From NCBI RefSeq assembly GCF_019668485.1, contig NZ_AP024619.1, positions 1,239,001 through 1,303,000 of the forward strand: DNA of 64,000 nt, in the 5' to 3' direction. The notes under the pieces are model-generated. The model was not told where the DNA came from. It did not search any database and saw only the letters and a list, made by a program, of their open reading frames with translations. A program made the position numbers and the translations under genes. The DNA is from Gelria sp. Kuro-4 (GTDB lineage: Bacteria > Bacillota > DTU030 > DUMP01). Numbering within the stretch: position 1 is the first letter of the stretch; each line of letters starts with the position of its first letter. Of the stretch, positions 38,683-46,185 are shown piece after piece.

Positions 38683-39104
38683 GTCTGAGCCCTCCTCTCA
38701 AAAAGTGCGGCGGCCGGCACGTGCAGCGCGGCCAGCCGACCAGGATGTCGGCGCTGCCGAGATAGGTTGTGGTGTCGGTCCGGCCACGGTGTCGGCGGTG
38801 GAGTACGGTGACCGGGGTGTGAGGTCGATGCCGGGGGCGTGTCACTTACGGTAACGGCCGCCGGCTGCGTACCGCGGAAGGTGTCGATGCTGGAGATGTG
38901 CCCCGCGGTCGCGTGGGTGACGCGGTTCCTGGAGGCCAGGTGCCGAAACGTTTTCTGCCTGTCACAGTGTATTCCGGCCCGGCACGGCAGGTGAACGCAC
39001 CCTGGAGGGGAGCAATGACAAAAGCCTGGAGACCAGGCAGGATTCGGCCGGAGAGTGGCGAACGTTACGAAGGAGTTTTCTTTTAGCTGAGGAGGTTTTC
39101 AAAT
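38683..39104 (+). other. Intergenic region, mostly non-coding
   Basis: About 420 bp with no recognisable conserved gene. Between 38755 and 38840 the + strand is rich in irregular GTGTCGG/GGTGTGAG-like words. A 23-codon frame with a ribosome site lies at 39015-39086 (listed separately). I see no convincing promoter for the aldo/keto reductase gene. Confidence 0.5.
39015..39086 (+). CDS. Possible very small protein (23 aa)
   Basis: ATG preceded by GGAGGGGAGCA. The peptide MTKAWRPGRIRPESGERYEG plus VFF contains an RPG...PxSGxY pattern reminiscent of the YjzC-like small-protein family, but is shorter. It stops 18 bp before the aldo/keto reductase gene and may only serve as a leader for it. Weak call. 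Confidence 0.3.
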   Translation: MTKAWRPGRIRPESGERYEGVFF

Positions 39105-40115
39105 ATGGAAAAGAGGAGGCTCGGCCGAACCGGGCTTGAGGTTTCGCTCATCGGGATGGGCGGCATACCCATCCAGCGGGTGGGTAATGAAGCAGCGGCA
39201 GAGATTCTCCGGGCCGCGCTGGCGGCCGGCATCAACTTCTTCGATACAGCGCGCGGCTACACCGACAGCGAGGAGAAGTTTGGCTTGGTGCTCGGCAGGC
39301 AAGGACCGCGCCCCGTCATCGCCACTAAATCCATGGCCCGCACGCGGGAGGGCATGACGGCGGATATCGAGCGCAGTCTGGCCGAGCTCAAGGTGGATTA
39401 CATCGACCTCTACCAGCTGCACAACGTCCGCTCCCGGGAAGAGCTCCAGCAGGTCCTGGCGCCCGACGGCGCCCTGGCTGCCCTGCGCACGGCCCAGGCG
39501 GCGGGGAAGGTGCGGCACGTGGGCATCACCGGGCACGTGGTGGACACGCTGGTGGAAGCTGTGCAGACGGGCGAGTTCGAAACGATTCAGTTTCCTTTCA
39601 ACGCAGTGGAAACGGAAGGGGCGGAGCGGCTGCTCCCGCTGGCGGAGAAGCTGGACCTGGGTGTCATCGTCATGAAACCGCTGGCCGGCGGAGCGCTGCG
39701 CCCGGCCGCCTTGGCGCTGCGTTTCCTGCTTGCTTACCCGGTTTCCACCATCATCCCGGGCGTCGATTCCGTGGAGCAGGTGCAGGAAAACGCCGCCTTG
39801 GGGGAGTACGCTGTCCCCCTTAGTGCGGCGGAAAAAGAGGAGCTTAAGGCGCAGATCGCACGGCTCGGCAACCGCTTCTGCCGCCGCTGTGAGTACTGCC
39901 TGCCCTGCCCGCAGGGCATCCGCATCCCCCTTGTGTTTACCTTTGATGGGTACTGGACGCGCTACGGGCTTAAGGAATGGGCGGAGGAGCGTTACCGCGC
40001 CCTGGACGTCAAAGCCGGCGCCTGCGTAGAGTGCGGCACCTGCGAGCGCCGCTGCCCCTACAGCCTGCCCATCCGCGAGATGCTCAAGGAGGCAGTGAAC
40101 CATTTCGGCGAATAG
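39105..40115 (+). CDS. Aldo/keto reductase with C-terminal 2x[4Fe-4S] domain
   Basis: A 336-aa oxidoreductase. The barrel part has GRTGLEVSLIGMGGIP, FFDTARGYTDSEEKFG (catalytic Asp and Tyr), IATKSM (Lys) and YQLHNV (His). The last 80 residues carry two cysteine clusters, CRRCEYCLPCPQG and CVECGTCERRCPYSLPI, as in the COG1453 ferredoxin-linked aldo/keto reductases of anaerobes. Substrate unknown; electrons probably pass through the clusters. ATG behind GAGGAGG. Confidence 0.9.
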   Translation: MEKRRLGRTGLEVSLIGMGGIPIQRVGNEAAAEILRAALAAGINFFDTARGYTDSEEKFGLVLGRQGPRPVIATKSMARTREGMTADIERSLAELKVDYIDLYQLHNVRSREELQQVLAPDGALAALRTAQAAGKVRHVGITGHVVDTLVEAVQTGEFETIQFPFNAVETEGAERLLPLAEKLDLGVIVMKPLAGGALRPAALALRFLLAYPVSTIIPGVDSVEQVQENAALGEYAVPLSAAEKEELKAQIARLGNRFCRRCEYCLPCPQGIRIPLVFTFDGYWTRYGLKEWAEERYRALDVKAGACVECGTCERRCPYSLPIREMLKEAVNHFGE

Positions 40116-40118
40116 GGC

Positions 40119-40148
40119 TTGACAAAGCCCGGGCGGCTGTGATAGGGT
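40119..40148 (+). promoter_or_regulatory. Promoter of the trp T-box/trpP unit
   Basis: TTGACA directly after the upstream stop codon, 18-bp spacer, then TAGGGT (40143-40148). The -10 is imperfect, but the position fits the start of the T-box leader. Confidence 0.6.
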
Positions 40149-40154
40149 AAAAGA

Positions 40155-40452
40155 CAATCAAGGGGAACTTCAATGAGCGGGAAGAGTAGGCCGCGCGGGC
40201 GTGCCGAGAGAGCCGGGGAAGGTGGAAACCCGGTCACGCGAGCGGGGACCGAATGGACCCGGGAGAAGCAGATCGAAACGCGCCTCAGGGCCGGCCGGCA
40301 GGAGGCGCGGAGTAGTGGCTGCCGGCGGTCCGCCGTTACAAGGACAGGGTATCGGGCACAGGCCCCGTACCTTACGAGTGGGGCCTTTCCGGCCCAAGCA
40401 GGGTGGTACCGCGAGCAAACCTCTCGTCCCTTTTCGGAACGAGAGGTTTTTT
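40155..40452 (+). ncRNA. T-box leader, tryptophan specifier (UGG)
   Basis: Stem I marks: GGGAAGAGTAGG (about 40178), GAGAGAGCCGG, and the specifier stretch CCGAATGGACCCGGG with UGG at 40254-40256. The T-box GGGTGGTACCGCG is at 40401-40413. The terminator AACCTCTCGT/ACGAGAGGTT (40418-40427 with 40439-40448) runs into TTTTTT. Uncharged tRNA-Trp would allow read-through into the transporter gene, consistent with a tryptophan transporter. Confidence 0.95.
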
Positions 40453-40537
40453 GTTACCGGAGGAGGCGAACGGCATGACGTGAAGGGCGGAGCAGACCAT
40501 TAAGGCGCCGATTCTTAACAAACGAGGAGTGGATAAC

Positions 40538-41068
40538 GTGAAAGTCAAAGAAATGGCCGTCACCGCCTTGTTTCTGGCGCTGGGGCTTATCCTTCACCAA
40601 ATCACTGTCGGCCTCCTGGCTGGGATGAAGCCGGATTTTGTCATCACCATGCTGTTTGTCTCCTTCCTTATCATCCGCAACGCGCGCCTCACGCTGCCGG
40701 CAGGCCTGGCGGCGGGCATCATCGCCGCGCTCACCACCTCCATGCCGGGTGGCCAGCTTCCGAACATCATCGATAAGCTCATCACCGCTGCCGTGGCCAT
40801 GGGGTTGATCAAACTTCTGGGTGGACGACTGAACACTTACCTGCTGGCGGGTCTGGTGGGTTTCCTCGGTACCATCGTGAGCGGCCTGGCCTTTATCACC
40901 GCAGTCGCTTTCATCGTCGGCCTGCCGGCACCGTTTATGGCCCTTTTCGTGACGGTGGTGGTCCCCACGGCGGTGATCAATACCTTCCTGACCCCCTTCC
41001 TCTACGGCCTTGCCCTGGCCCCGGCGCGTTCGTTGGGCCTGGCAGGACGCGCGAAGCACTCAGCCTGA
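40538..41068 (+). CDS. trpP: Tryptophan transporter TrpP family
   Basis: A 176-aa, about five-helix membrane protein: VTALFLALGLILHQI, GMKPDFVITMLFVSFLI, and ALTTSMPGGQLPNIIDKLIT, the last a hallmark of TrpP/YhaG proteins. GTG at 40538 has GAGGAG with 8-nt spacing; a GTG at 40529 overlaps that site. The upstream tryptophan T-box independently supports the substrate. Fold resembles ECF S-components, but no energising module is nearby. Confidence 0.92.
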   Translation: MKVKEMAVTALFLALGLILHQITVGLLAGMKPDFVITMLFVSFLIIRNARLTLPAGLAAGIIAALTTSMPGGQLPNIIDKLITAAVAMGLIKLLGGRLNTYLLAGLVGFLGTIVSGLAFITAVAFIVGLPAPFMALFVTVVVPTAVINTFLTPFLYGLALAPARSLGLAGRAKHSA

Positions 41069-41073
41069 AACTA

Positions 41074-41157
41074 CCCGCCCCGGCCCTTCAGCCGAGGCGG
41101 GGTGACACCGCGTTTACTGCCTCAGACTGCGCGCCGGTCTGGGGCCGTTTCTTTTCT
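41074..41157 (+). terminator. Tandem hairpins after trpP
   Basis: The first stem (41074-41084 with 41091-41101) has one mismatch in 11 bp. The second (GCCTCAGAC with GTCTGGGGC, 41119-41145) is followed by TTTCTTTTCTT and is the better terminator. Confidence 0.75.
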
Positions 41158-41175
41158 TAGGGCATATCTACCTAC

Positions 41176-41204
41176 TTGACCATAGCTTCCCTCCCGGGTA
41201 TACT
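41176..41204 (+). promoter_or_regulatory. Promoter of the chemoreceptor gene
   Basis: TTGACC (41176-41181), 17-bp spacer, TATACT (41199-41204); start codon 44 bp downstream of the -10. The spacer is occupied by one arm of a 12-bp inverted repeat. Confidence 0.85.
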
Positions 41205-41244
41205 TAAATAGTAAGAAGTACGATTATAATTACCGGGAGGGAAG
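41186..41244 (+). repeat. 12-bp inverted repeat over promoter spacer and ribosome site
   Basis: CTTCCCTCCCGG (41186-41197) lies between -35 and -10; its exact complement CCGGGAGGGAAG (41233-41244) contains the Shine-Dalgarno sequence. The arms are 35 nt apart. Because the first arm is upstream of the transcription start, this cannot be an RNA hairpin and looks like a two-site DNA operator. Confidence 0.6.
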
Positions 41245-41247
41245 TCA

Positions 41248-42678
41248 ATGCTTCTGCCTTGGTCAAAGGGGACTGCCCACTCCGGCTCCCAAGATCCCTG
41301 CGGCGCTAAAGAGGCGGTCTTCCTTGCGGAACTCACGGCCGTCGTACGGCAGGGCTTGGTGGCCCCGGCGGCCCCCGTGTCCTCTCTCACCGACCGCGCG
41401 CTTGCGGTACTCAACCGGCCGTGGCAGGCGGCCCGAACCCTGGTGAGCGGTTTCAGCGCGGGTTTGGTCGGCTTGGCCGGCCGCGCCGTCGCCCTGCAGC
41501 TGAAGGTGGATGATCTGACGGCGGCCAGTTCCCGGCAGAGCGAGAGCCTGCAGCAGGCAGCGGCGGCGGTGGAGGAACTGGCGGCCGCGGCCACCGAGGT
41601 GGCCCAGGCCGCCAACCAGGCCTCAGAGGACGCGGTAACGGCGGGCGAACAGGCCACGGCCAACATCCAGGCCGTCCGCCGGGCGCTGGCGGCGTTCGGC
41701 ACGCTGCAAAGTGAGATGCTGGCGGTGAAGGACGAGGTCCTGGGACTGGTGGAAGTGGCGCGTGGCATCGAAGAGGTGGCCGCCTTCATCGCGGACGTTT
41801 CCGATCAAACGCGCCTCCTGGCTCTTAATGCCAAGATCGAAGCGGCGCGCGCCGGAGAAGCGGGGCGCGGTTTTGCGGTGGTGGCGGATGAAGTGGGTAG
41901 CCTTTCGCGCCGCACTCAGGAAGGAGCGCGGCGGGTACGCGAGCTGGTGAGCGAGATCACGCAGCGCCTGGGAGCGGCCGCCCGGCGGGCCGAGGAGCTG
42001 GCCGGACGGGCATCCGCGGCCGGGGCAGAGATGGCGCAGGCACCGACGGAGCTTACGGCCATCCAGGAGCACCTGCACAGCATCACCGGGCACCTGGAAA
42101 GCATGGCCGCGGCGACGGAAGAGCAGGCGGCCGCCAGCGAAGAGGCGGCCGGCAGCCTGCAGGAGGCGGGTAACCTGGCACGCTCCCTGGCCCAGAGTGT
42201 CCGAGGGGCCGGGGAGGAGCTGGCGCAGCTGGCGGTGCAGGTAGAGGGGCTCCGGCGGTTGACGGCCATCGGCGACCTCCCTTTGAGCGGCCACGACATG
42301 CTGGCCCTGGCCAAGGTGGACCACCTGGCTTGGATCCAGCGTTTGCACAACTTGTTCGAAGGCCGGGAGAGTTTGAGCGCGGCGGAGGTCACCTCCGACC
42401 GCGAGTGCCGCTTCGGCCGGTGGTATCACGGTCCGGGGCGGGCCGCGTTCGGCTCTTACCCCAGTTTTGCAGCGCTCGCTGCCCCCCACGCGCGGGTCCA
42501 TGCCCTGGCCCGGGAAATCACAGCGGCTTGGGGTGCAGGCGAAAAACAAAAGGCCCGCGCGCTCTTTCTGGAGCTGCAGCAGGTCTCGGGCGAACTCATG
42601 CAGATTATCGCCGACCTGGAACGGGAAGCAGAAAGCGGCCGGGAAAACAGCCCCGCGTCCTTGGACCTGGCCGGCTAG
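41248..42678 (+). CDS. Soluble methyl-accepting chemotaxis protein with CZB domain
   Basis: A 476-aa receptor with no transmembrane helix. Residues about 85-350 are the coiled-coil signalling domain; the hairpin tip reads [20 protein letters not shown] then AVVADEV, with Lys in place of the usual Ala in LNAAIEA. The C-terminal 110 residues form a CZB zinc-binding domain: [27 protein letters not shown] and H..VHALARE. CZB receptors respond to zinc-linked oxidants such as hypochlorite. No other chemotaxis gene is in the window, so partners are elsewhere. Confidence 0.9.
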   Translation: MLLPWSKGTAHSGSQDPCGAKEAVFLAELTAVVRQGLVAPAAPVSSLTDRALAVLNRPWQAARTLVSGFSAGLVGLAGRAVALQLKVDDLTAASSRQSESLQQAAAAVEELAAAATEVAQAANQASEDAVTAGEQATANIQAVRRALAAFGTLQSEMLAVKDEVLGLVEVARGIEEVAAFIADVSDQTRLLALNAKIEAARAGEAGRGFAVVADEVGSLSRRTQEGARRVRELVSEITQRLGAAARRAEELAGRASAAGAEMAQAPTELTAIQEHLHSITGHLESMAAATEEQAAASEEAAGSLQEAGNLARSLAQSVRGAGEELAQLAVQVEGLRRLTAIGDLPLSGHDMLALAKVDHLAWIQRLHNLFEGRESLSAAEVTSDRECRFGRWYHGPGRAAFGSYPSFAALAAPHARVHALAREITAAWGAGEKQKARALFLELQQVSGELMQIIADLEREAESGRENSPASLDLAG

Positions 42679-43130
42679 CTGCTTCGCGCCTCAGTCAGAT
42701 TGACGGTTGCCTTCTCCAGGAGGGCCGTCAGGGTGCTGATTTCCCTTGGCGTCAGCGAGGCGAAGGCGGCGGCGATCAGCTGGGTGCGGGCGGCCTGTTT
42801 GGCCGCCAGCACTTGCTCGCCGCGCGGTGTAAGGCGCACCAGCACCAGGCGCCGGTCTTCCTCACTGTGCCGGCGTTCCACCAGCTCATCGTTCACCAAG
42901 CGGTCCACCAGGCTGGTGACTGCGCTCAGGCTCACCCCCAGCACGGCGGCGAGATCGGAAATGGTGCTTTCACCCTGACAGGCCACGTGACGCAAGACAA
43001 AGAACTGCGCGGGGGTGAGCGAATCGGCGGCGGCACTGCGGTAACGAGCATGCAGCAGGCGGATAAAGCGGCTCAGGGTGTTATCTAGCTGAGCCAGCAG
43101 TTCTCTCTCGGATTCATGGCCTTCGGACAT
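42675..43130 (-). CDS. MarR family transcriptional regulator
   Basis: A 151-aa winged-helix repressor: [40 protein letters not shown] (recognition helix) and the wing [17 protein letters not shown]. Convergent with the chemoreceptor gene, the stops overlapping by 4 nt. ATG behind GGGAGGG. Its own promoter contains a dyad, so autoregulation is likely. Ligand unknown. Confidence 0.92.
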   Translation of the reverse strand: MSEGHESERELLAQLDNTLSRFIRLLHARYRSAAADSLTPAQFFVLRHVACQGESTISDLAAVLGVSLSAVTSLVDRLVNDELVERRHSEEDRRLVLVRLTPRGEQVLAAKQAARTQLIAAAFASLTPREISTLTALLEKATVNLTEARSS

Positions 43131-43163
43131 GGCAAAACCCTCCCATGACTTGAAGAGGTTAAT

Positions 43164-43206
43164 GGTTGGATGCCTTAAGTATATGCCAACCTCTGCCGAA
43201 ACTCAA
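43164..43206 (-). promoter_or_regulatory. marR-type promoter with overlapping dyad
   Basis: Minus-strand TTGAGT (43206-43201), 17-bp spacer, TATACT (43183-43178). GGTTGG (43164-43169) and CCAACC (43186-43191) flank the -10, placing a candidate MarR operator across the start region. Confidence 0.65.
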
Positions 43207-43515
43207 GGCGGGAACGGTTAAGGATAGTATCCCTTACGGTGGAGCTCTCGACGCAAGAAAACGCCCGGAGTTCCGGGCGCTATATTCTGATGCCGCGCCT
43301 AAGCGATGAACCGCTTAACCGCATCGGCCAAGAACTCAGCCCGGGGGGTAGCCGCCGGTCGGGCGAGCTTATGATTCAGCTGGGAAAGATTGTCAAGGCG
43401 AGTGCGGCGGGTCGGCCCGGCCGTAAATACTAATTAAGTGGAACCTTTGGCGGTGCGCCAACGTCAATAAGGAGGCAGCGGAGCTAAACTGGAGAGAAAG
43501 GTGAGGAGACGACGG
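43207..43515 (+). other. Intergenic region with two dyads
   Basis: No supported gene. CGCCCGGA/TCCGGGCG (43262-43279) forms a stem whose minus-strand flank is TTTTCTT, like a minus-direction terminator although no minus gene ends here. A second dyad TTGGCG/CGCCAA is at 43447-43461, before the zinc-ribbon gene. Confidence 0.4.
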
Positions 43516-43710
43516 GTGGAGAAGACATGCACGTCCTGCAGTACGCCTTTGGAGTTCATCGGAAGCGAACAGTTCCGTGTCGGCGGGACGACGGGCGGTT
43601 GGAAGCTCCTCTTTGGCGAGTGGGCTGAGCTGGGGGAAGGGATGATCGAGCTCGCAGTCTGGACCTGTCCTAAGTGCCGCAAGGTGGAGTTCTATTTGCC
43701 GGAGAAGTAG
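43516..43710 (+). CDS. Small zinc-ribbon protein
   Basis: A 64-aa protein starting MEKTCTSCSTPLEFIG, with CxxC near the N-terminus and CPKCRKVEFYLPEK at the C-terminus, so four cysteines could bind one zinc. The middle is Gly/Trp-rich (VGGTTGGWKLLFGEW). GTG 43516 has GAGGAG with 7-nt spacing, better than GTG 43501. It stands alone; role unknown. Confidence 0.75.
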   Translation: MEKTCTSCSTPLEFIGSEQFRVGGTTGGWKLLFGEWAELGEGMIELAVWTCPKCRKVEFYLPEK

Positions 43711-43865
43711 CCTGCCGGCGGAAGCGTCTCAAACGGGCATCAAAATAGTGGGGACATCATTTCCTGCGGTGACGTGGGCGAGGAGGGCCCGGGAGACCTG
43801 CGCGGCGTCAGGGCGCTCTTCCGCGGCTCTCATCAAGAAGTGCCTGTCAGGGTCAGGGGATCTCA

Positions 43866-43892
43866 GAAAAAAGAGCCCGGCCGGGGGCCGGA
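43866..43892 (-). terminator. Terminator of ylmH
   Basis: Stem GTCCGGCC/GGCCGGGC with one mismatch and a 3-nt loop, followed on the minus strand by TCTTTTTT, directly after the stop codon. Confidence 0.85.
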
Positions 43893-44663
43893 CTAGAGAT
43901 AGCGCTCGAGGACCGCGATGACGCGGCCTCTTTTTGTGTTACCGCCCAGTTCCACCAGGCGGGCCCGCCCCAGGCCGCGCACCGAGAGGACGGCGCCAGG
44001 CGGCACCGCAGCCGCCGGGTCGGTGACGGGTACGAAGTTCACCTCGACCCGTTCACTGGTGATGAGCGGTACGGCCTTGGTGCGCGAAAGGCCGTAAGCG
44101 GCCGCCAGGATGCTGTCCAGCCGCGGGGAGGCGACGGTGGTGCGGATCTCCTTCACCGGGCGCGGCGGTGGGGTGAGCTCGGCCGGGGAAAGGGGGACGA
44201 CGCTCACCGGCGCGCGGCCGGCGCTTTTCAGGTTGGCGGCCACGTACGGCGCGATCTCCCTAAGGACCAGCACTTGGGCGCGCCCCTCTTCCACCAGGAT
44301 GTCGCCCACCTGTTCCCGCTTTATCCCCAGCCCCAGGACGGCCCCCAGAAGATCGCGGTGGCGCAGGGTGTAAAAGCGCGCCGGCCAGGTGATAAGAAGA
44401 ACGGCAAAGGGCGGGGTGCTTGCCAGTTCTGCCTCCGGGTCCAGGTATTCCGGACAAAGGAGCAGCACCTGGCGCTCGGCGTCGGCGTAGCCGCCACTTA
44501 AGGCGAAGCGCAGGTCGGCCGCTTCGCCTTTGAGGTAGCGGGCGGCGGCGGCGGCTTCCGCCGGATCGAGAAAGGGAGTGCTGCGCACCCGCCCGGTACG
44601 GCGCACCCAGCCGGCGGCGTCGGCGAGGCGCGCCTGCAGAAGCTTTAACGCTTCATTTTCCAC
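43893..44663 (-). CDS. ylmH: YlmH-like S4-domain RNA-binding protein
   Basis: A 256-aa protein with the YlmH layout: an N-terminal alpha/beta part (STPFLDPAEAAAAARYL), a middle region with FYTLRHRDLLGAVLGLGIKR then EQVGDILVEEGRAQV, and a C-terminal S4 domain from about 183 (RLDSILAAAYGLSRTKA, GAVLSVRGLGR). YlmH binds ribosomes and in Bacillus can act in ribosome-associated quality control. It usually sits in the ylm-divIVA cluster near ftsZ; that context is missing. GTG start at 44663. Confidence 0.88.
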   Translation of the reverse strand: MENEALKLLQARLADAAGWVRRTGRVRSTPFLDPAEAAAAARYLKGEAADLRFALSGGYADAERQVLLLCPEYLDPEAELASTPPFAVLLITWPARFYTLRHRDLLGAVLGLGIKREQVGDILVEEGRAQVLVLREIAPYVAANLKSAGRAPVSVVPLSPAELTPPPRPVKEIRTTVASPRLDSILAAAYGLSRTKAVPLITSERVEVNFVPVTDPAAAVPPGAVLSVRGLGRARLVELGGNTKRGRVIAVLERYL

Positions 44664-44699
44664 GGCTGTTTTCCTTCCCTTCCTGTGGGCTGTGGGAGA

Positions 44700-44849
44700 T
44701 CAGGCGCTGATGGTCCGATAGCGCCGTTCGGCGTAATGCACGGTGCCGTAGTCGAGCACCAGGCCGGCCAGGAGGAAAAGGAGCGCCGCCACGCCGTAAA
44801 GCGCGACGAAGGAGCCGAAAACTCGTGAAGTTTCGGGGTCAGGTATCAA
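44700..44849 (-). pseudogene. Remnant of a membrane-protein gene
   Basis: An open frame of about 50 codons that begins inside the repeat at 44833. Its last 40 residues read like a genuine C-terminus: VFGSFVALYGVAALLFLLAG, then LVLDYGTVHYAERR and a short polar end. No ribosome site or start is visible, so the 5' part seems lost at the repeat. Family not recognised; it could be chance. Confidence 0.35.
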
Positions 44850-44880
44850 CTTTCCACAGTTTTTCTCAGGTTTGCGAAAA
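44833..44880 (+). repeat. Direct repeat, copy 1
   Basis: Begins TCGGGGTCAGGTATCAACTT; shares the first 21 nt exactly with copy 2, then GTTTTTCTCA and TGC-AAAA-like sequence. The GGGGTCAGGTAT core resembles short repeats tied to RAYT-type transposases, but no transposase is present. Confidence 0.65.
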
Positions 44881-44906
44881 AGGCCGGCAGGCCCCGTCTG
44901 TGCTTT

Positions 44907-45539
44907 CTACTGGAGCCGGCGCCAGAGCAGGTAGGAATGAACCAGGGGGACGATCCCGGCCACGCTGAGGGCGATGATGAGAAGCGGCATGCCGATGGCG
45001 GGTGGGAACAGCGCGCCCACGGCCCCGACCAGGCCGGCCGCCACCCAAAGCCGCGCCGCTGCGCGGTGGGTGCGCTGCCAGACCTCCTCGCTGGCCAGGG
45101 TCCACGGAGTTTTAATACCCACGAAGTAGTTGTGCCGGATTTGCCCCATGACGTTGCCGAAGAAGATGAAAAGGAGCGGCAGCCCCAGACGAAGGAAAAG
45201 CGTCGGGCCGGACACATACCCCAGTGCTGTACCCAGGATGGCGAGCTGCATCCCGGACAGAAAGACAACCAGCAGCACCTTGATAACCTGGTAGGTGCCG
45301 GCGAAGCGGGCGTAGTTGGCGCGGTGCGGGTCCACCCGCGGTAAGACAAGGAAGAGCAGGTAGAGACCAGCTGTCAGCAGCGGCTGAAAGAGCACGGCAA
45401 ACGTACGGCCGGCATACCCGTCCACCTCGCCGCGCCAGTTCCAGTGGCTGGGGACCTGCGCTGGCAGCCGCGGCTCCAGGTAAAGGCCCAGAGCCAGCGT
45501 TCCAACCATAAGCAACCACAAGGGCCAGTCTTTCTTCAC
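44907..45539 (-). CDS. sdpI: SdpI family membrane protein (DUF1648)
   Basis: A 210-aa protein with about six helices. The N-terminal DUF1648-like part (LPAQVPSHWNWRGEVDGYAG) and the SdpI motif IRHNYFVGIKTPWTLASEEVWQRTHR are present. In Bacillus SdpI confers immunity to the SdpC killing factor and works with SdpR to sense it. GTG start with GGAAG upstream. The gene lies between two 45-nt direct repeats. An sdpR-like gene is 145 bp upstream. No sdpABC toxin genes are visible. Confidence 0.88.
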   Translation of the reverse strand: MKKDWPLWLLMVGTLALGLYLEPRLPAQVPSHWNWRGEVDGYAGRTFAVLFQPLLTAGLYLLFLVLPRVDPHRANYARFAGTYQVIKVLLVVFLSGMQLAILGTALGYVSGPTLFLRLGLPLLFIFFGNVMGQIRHNYFVGIKTPWTLASEEVWQRTHRAAARLWVAAGLVGAVGALFPPAIGMPLLIIALSVAGIVPLVHSYLLWRRLQ

Positions 45540-45560
45540 TTCCGCCCAACTTCCTTTCTA

Positions 45561-45608
45561 TCGGGGTCAGGTATCAACTTTTTGCTGTTTTTCTCAACTC
45601 TGCAAAAG
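45561..45608 (+). repeat. Direct repeat, copy 2
   Basis: Second copy of the repeat at 44833, 728 bp away in the same orientation, between sdpR and sdpI. Confidence 0.65.
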
Positions 45609-45683
45609 GCAGTCAGGGTAAAGTAAACCCACTACCAGCGAAGGAACGATGGCTTTCAGCAGGGAACAAATAACCACTTGGCG

Positions 45684-46040
45684 TTAGCGTTCCCGATCGC
45701 CCGTTTCCCTTAAAGGATTCTTCGGCGGAGCAGGACCATCCTCCATCCCGGTGCCGGCCAGTTCCAGCAGCCAGGCGAGGGCTTCTTGAAAGACAGTGGT
45801 GTTAAGGGAATAGACGATGTTTTGCCCTTGCCGCTCGTCGCTCACCAGGTTGGCCTGCTTGAGAATGCCCAGGTGGTGGGAGATGCTGGGTTTCGAGATC
45901 GCAAAGTGGGCCGCGATTTCTCCTGCTGTTAAATCCTTCTCCCTGAGGAGCTCCAAAATGCGCCGCCGCGTCCCGTCCGCCAGCGCTTTGAATACCAGAT
46001 TGAACGGCGTGTTCCCCACCTCTCTTCCCCGTGCTGACAT
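45684..46040 (-). CDS. sdpR: ArsR-type autorepressor, SdpR-like
   Basis: A 118-aa winged-helix protein: FKALADGTRRRILELLREKD, TAGEIAAHFAISKPSISHHL (recognition helix) and YSLNTTVFQEALAWLLEL. The combination with SdpI identifies it as SdpR-like rather than a metal sensor; no metal-binding CxC is seen. Proline-rich 20-residue tail. ATG 46040 has a poor ribosome site; GTG 46019 (VGNTPFNLVF) is an alternative. Its promoter carries a perfect palindrome. Confidence 0.85.
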   Translation of the reverse strand: MSARGREVGNTPFNLVFKALADGTRRRILELLREKDLTAGEIAAHFAISKPSISHHLGILKQANLVSDERQGQNIVYSLNTTVFQEALAWLLELAGTGMEDGPAPPKNPLRETGDRER

Positions 46041-46080
46041 CCGGATTAAAAGTGGTTACGAGACCGCGGACTGAAGTTAA

Positions 46081-46127
46081 ATAATTAGATACATATCTAA
46101 TTATATCCGGCTGTGGGGCAATGTCAA
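46081..46127 (-). promoter_or_regulatory. sdpR promoter with palindromic operator
   Basis: Minus-strand TTGACA (46127-46122), 16-bp spacer, TATAAT (46105-46100), a consensus pair. ATAATTAGATA-CA-TATCTAATTAT (46081-46104) is an 11-bp-arm perfect palindrome overlapping the -10 and start site, the expected place for autorepression. Confidence 0.88.
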
Positions 46128-46185
46128 GACGGTACAGCGCGCAGCTCCTGGGAAAATAATTTAACAAGGCGGGTGCAGGGGTCGG

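Noticed and set aside
40173-40503. Two Arg-rich open frames
   Set aside because: They lie entirely in the tryptophan T-box leader and follow its structured sequence.
43239-43433. Open frame of 64 codons before the zinc-ribbon gene
   Set aside because: No ribosome site at any start, and it crosses a hairpin that looks non-coding.
43749-43860. GTGGGGACATCATTT and GTCAGGGTCAGGGG words as mobile-element ends
   Set aside because: They recall transposase-associated repeats, but there is no second copy, target duplication or transposase nearby.
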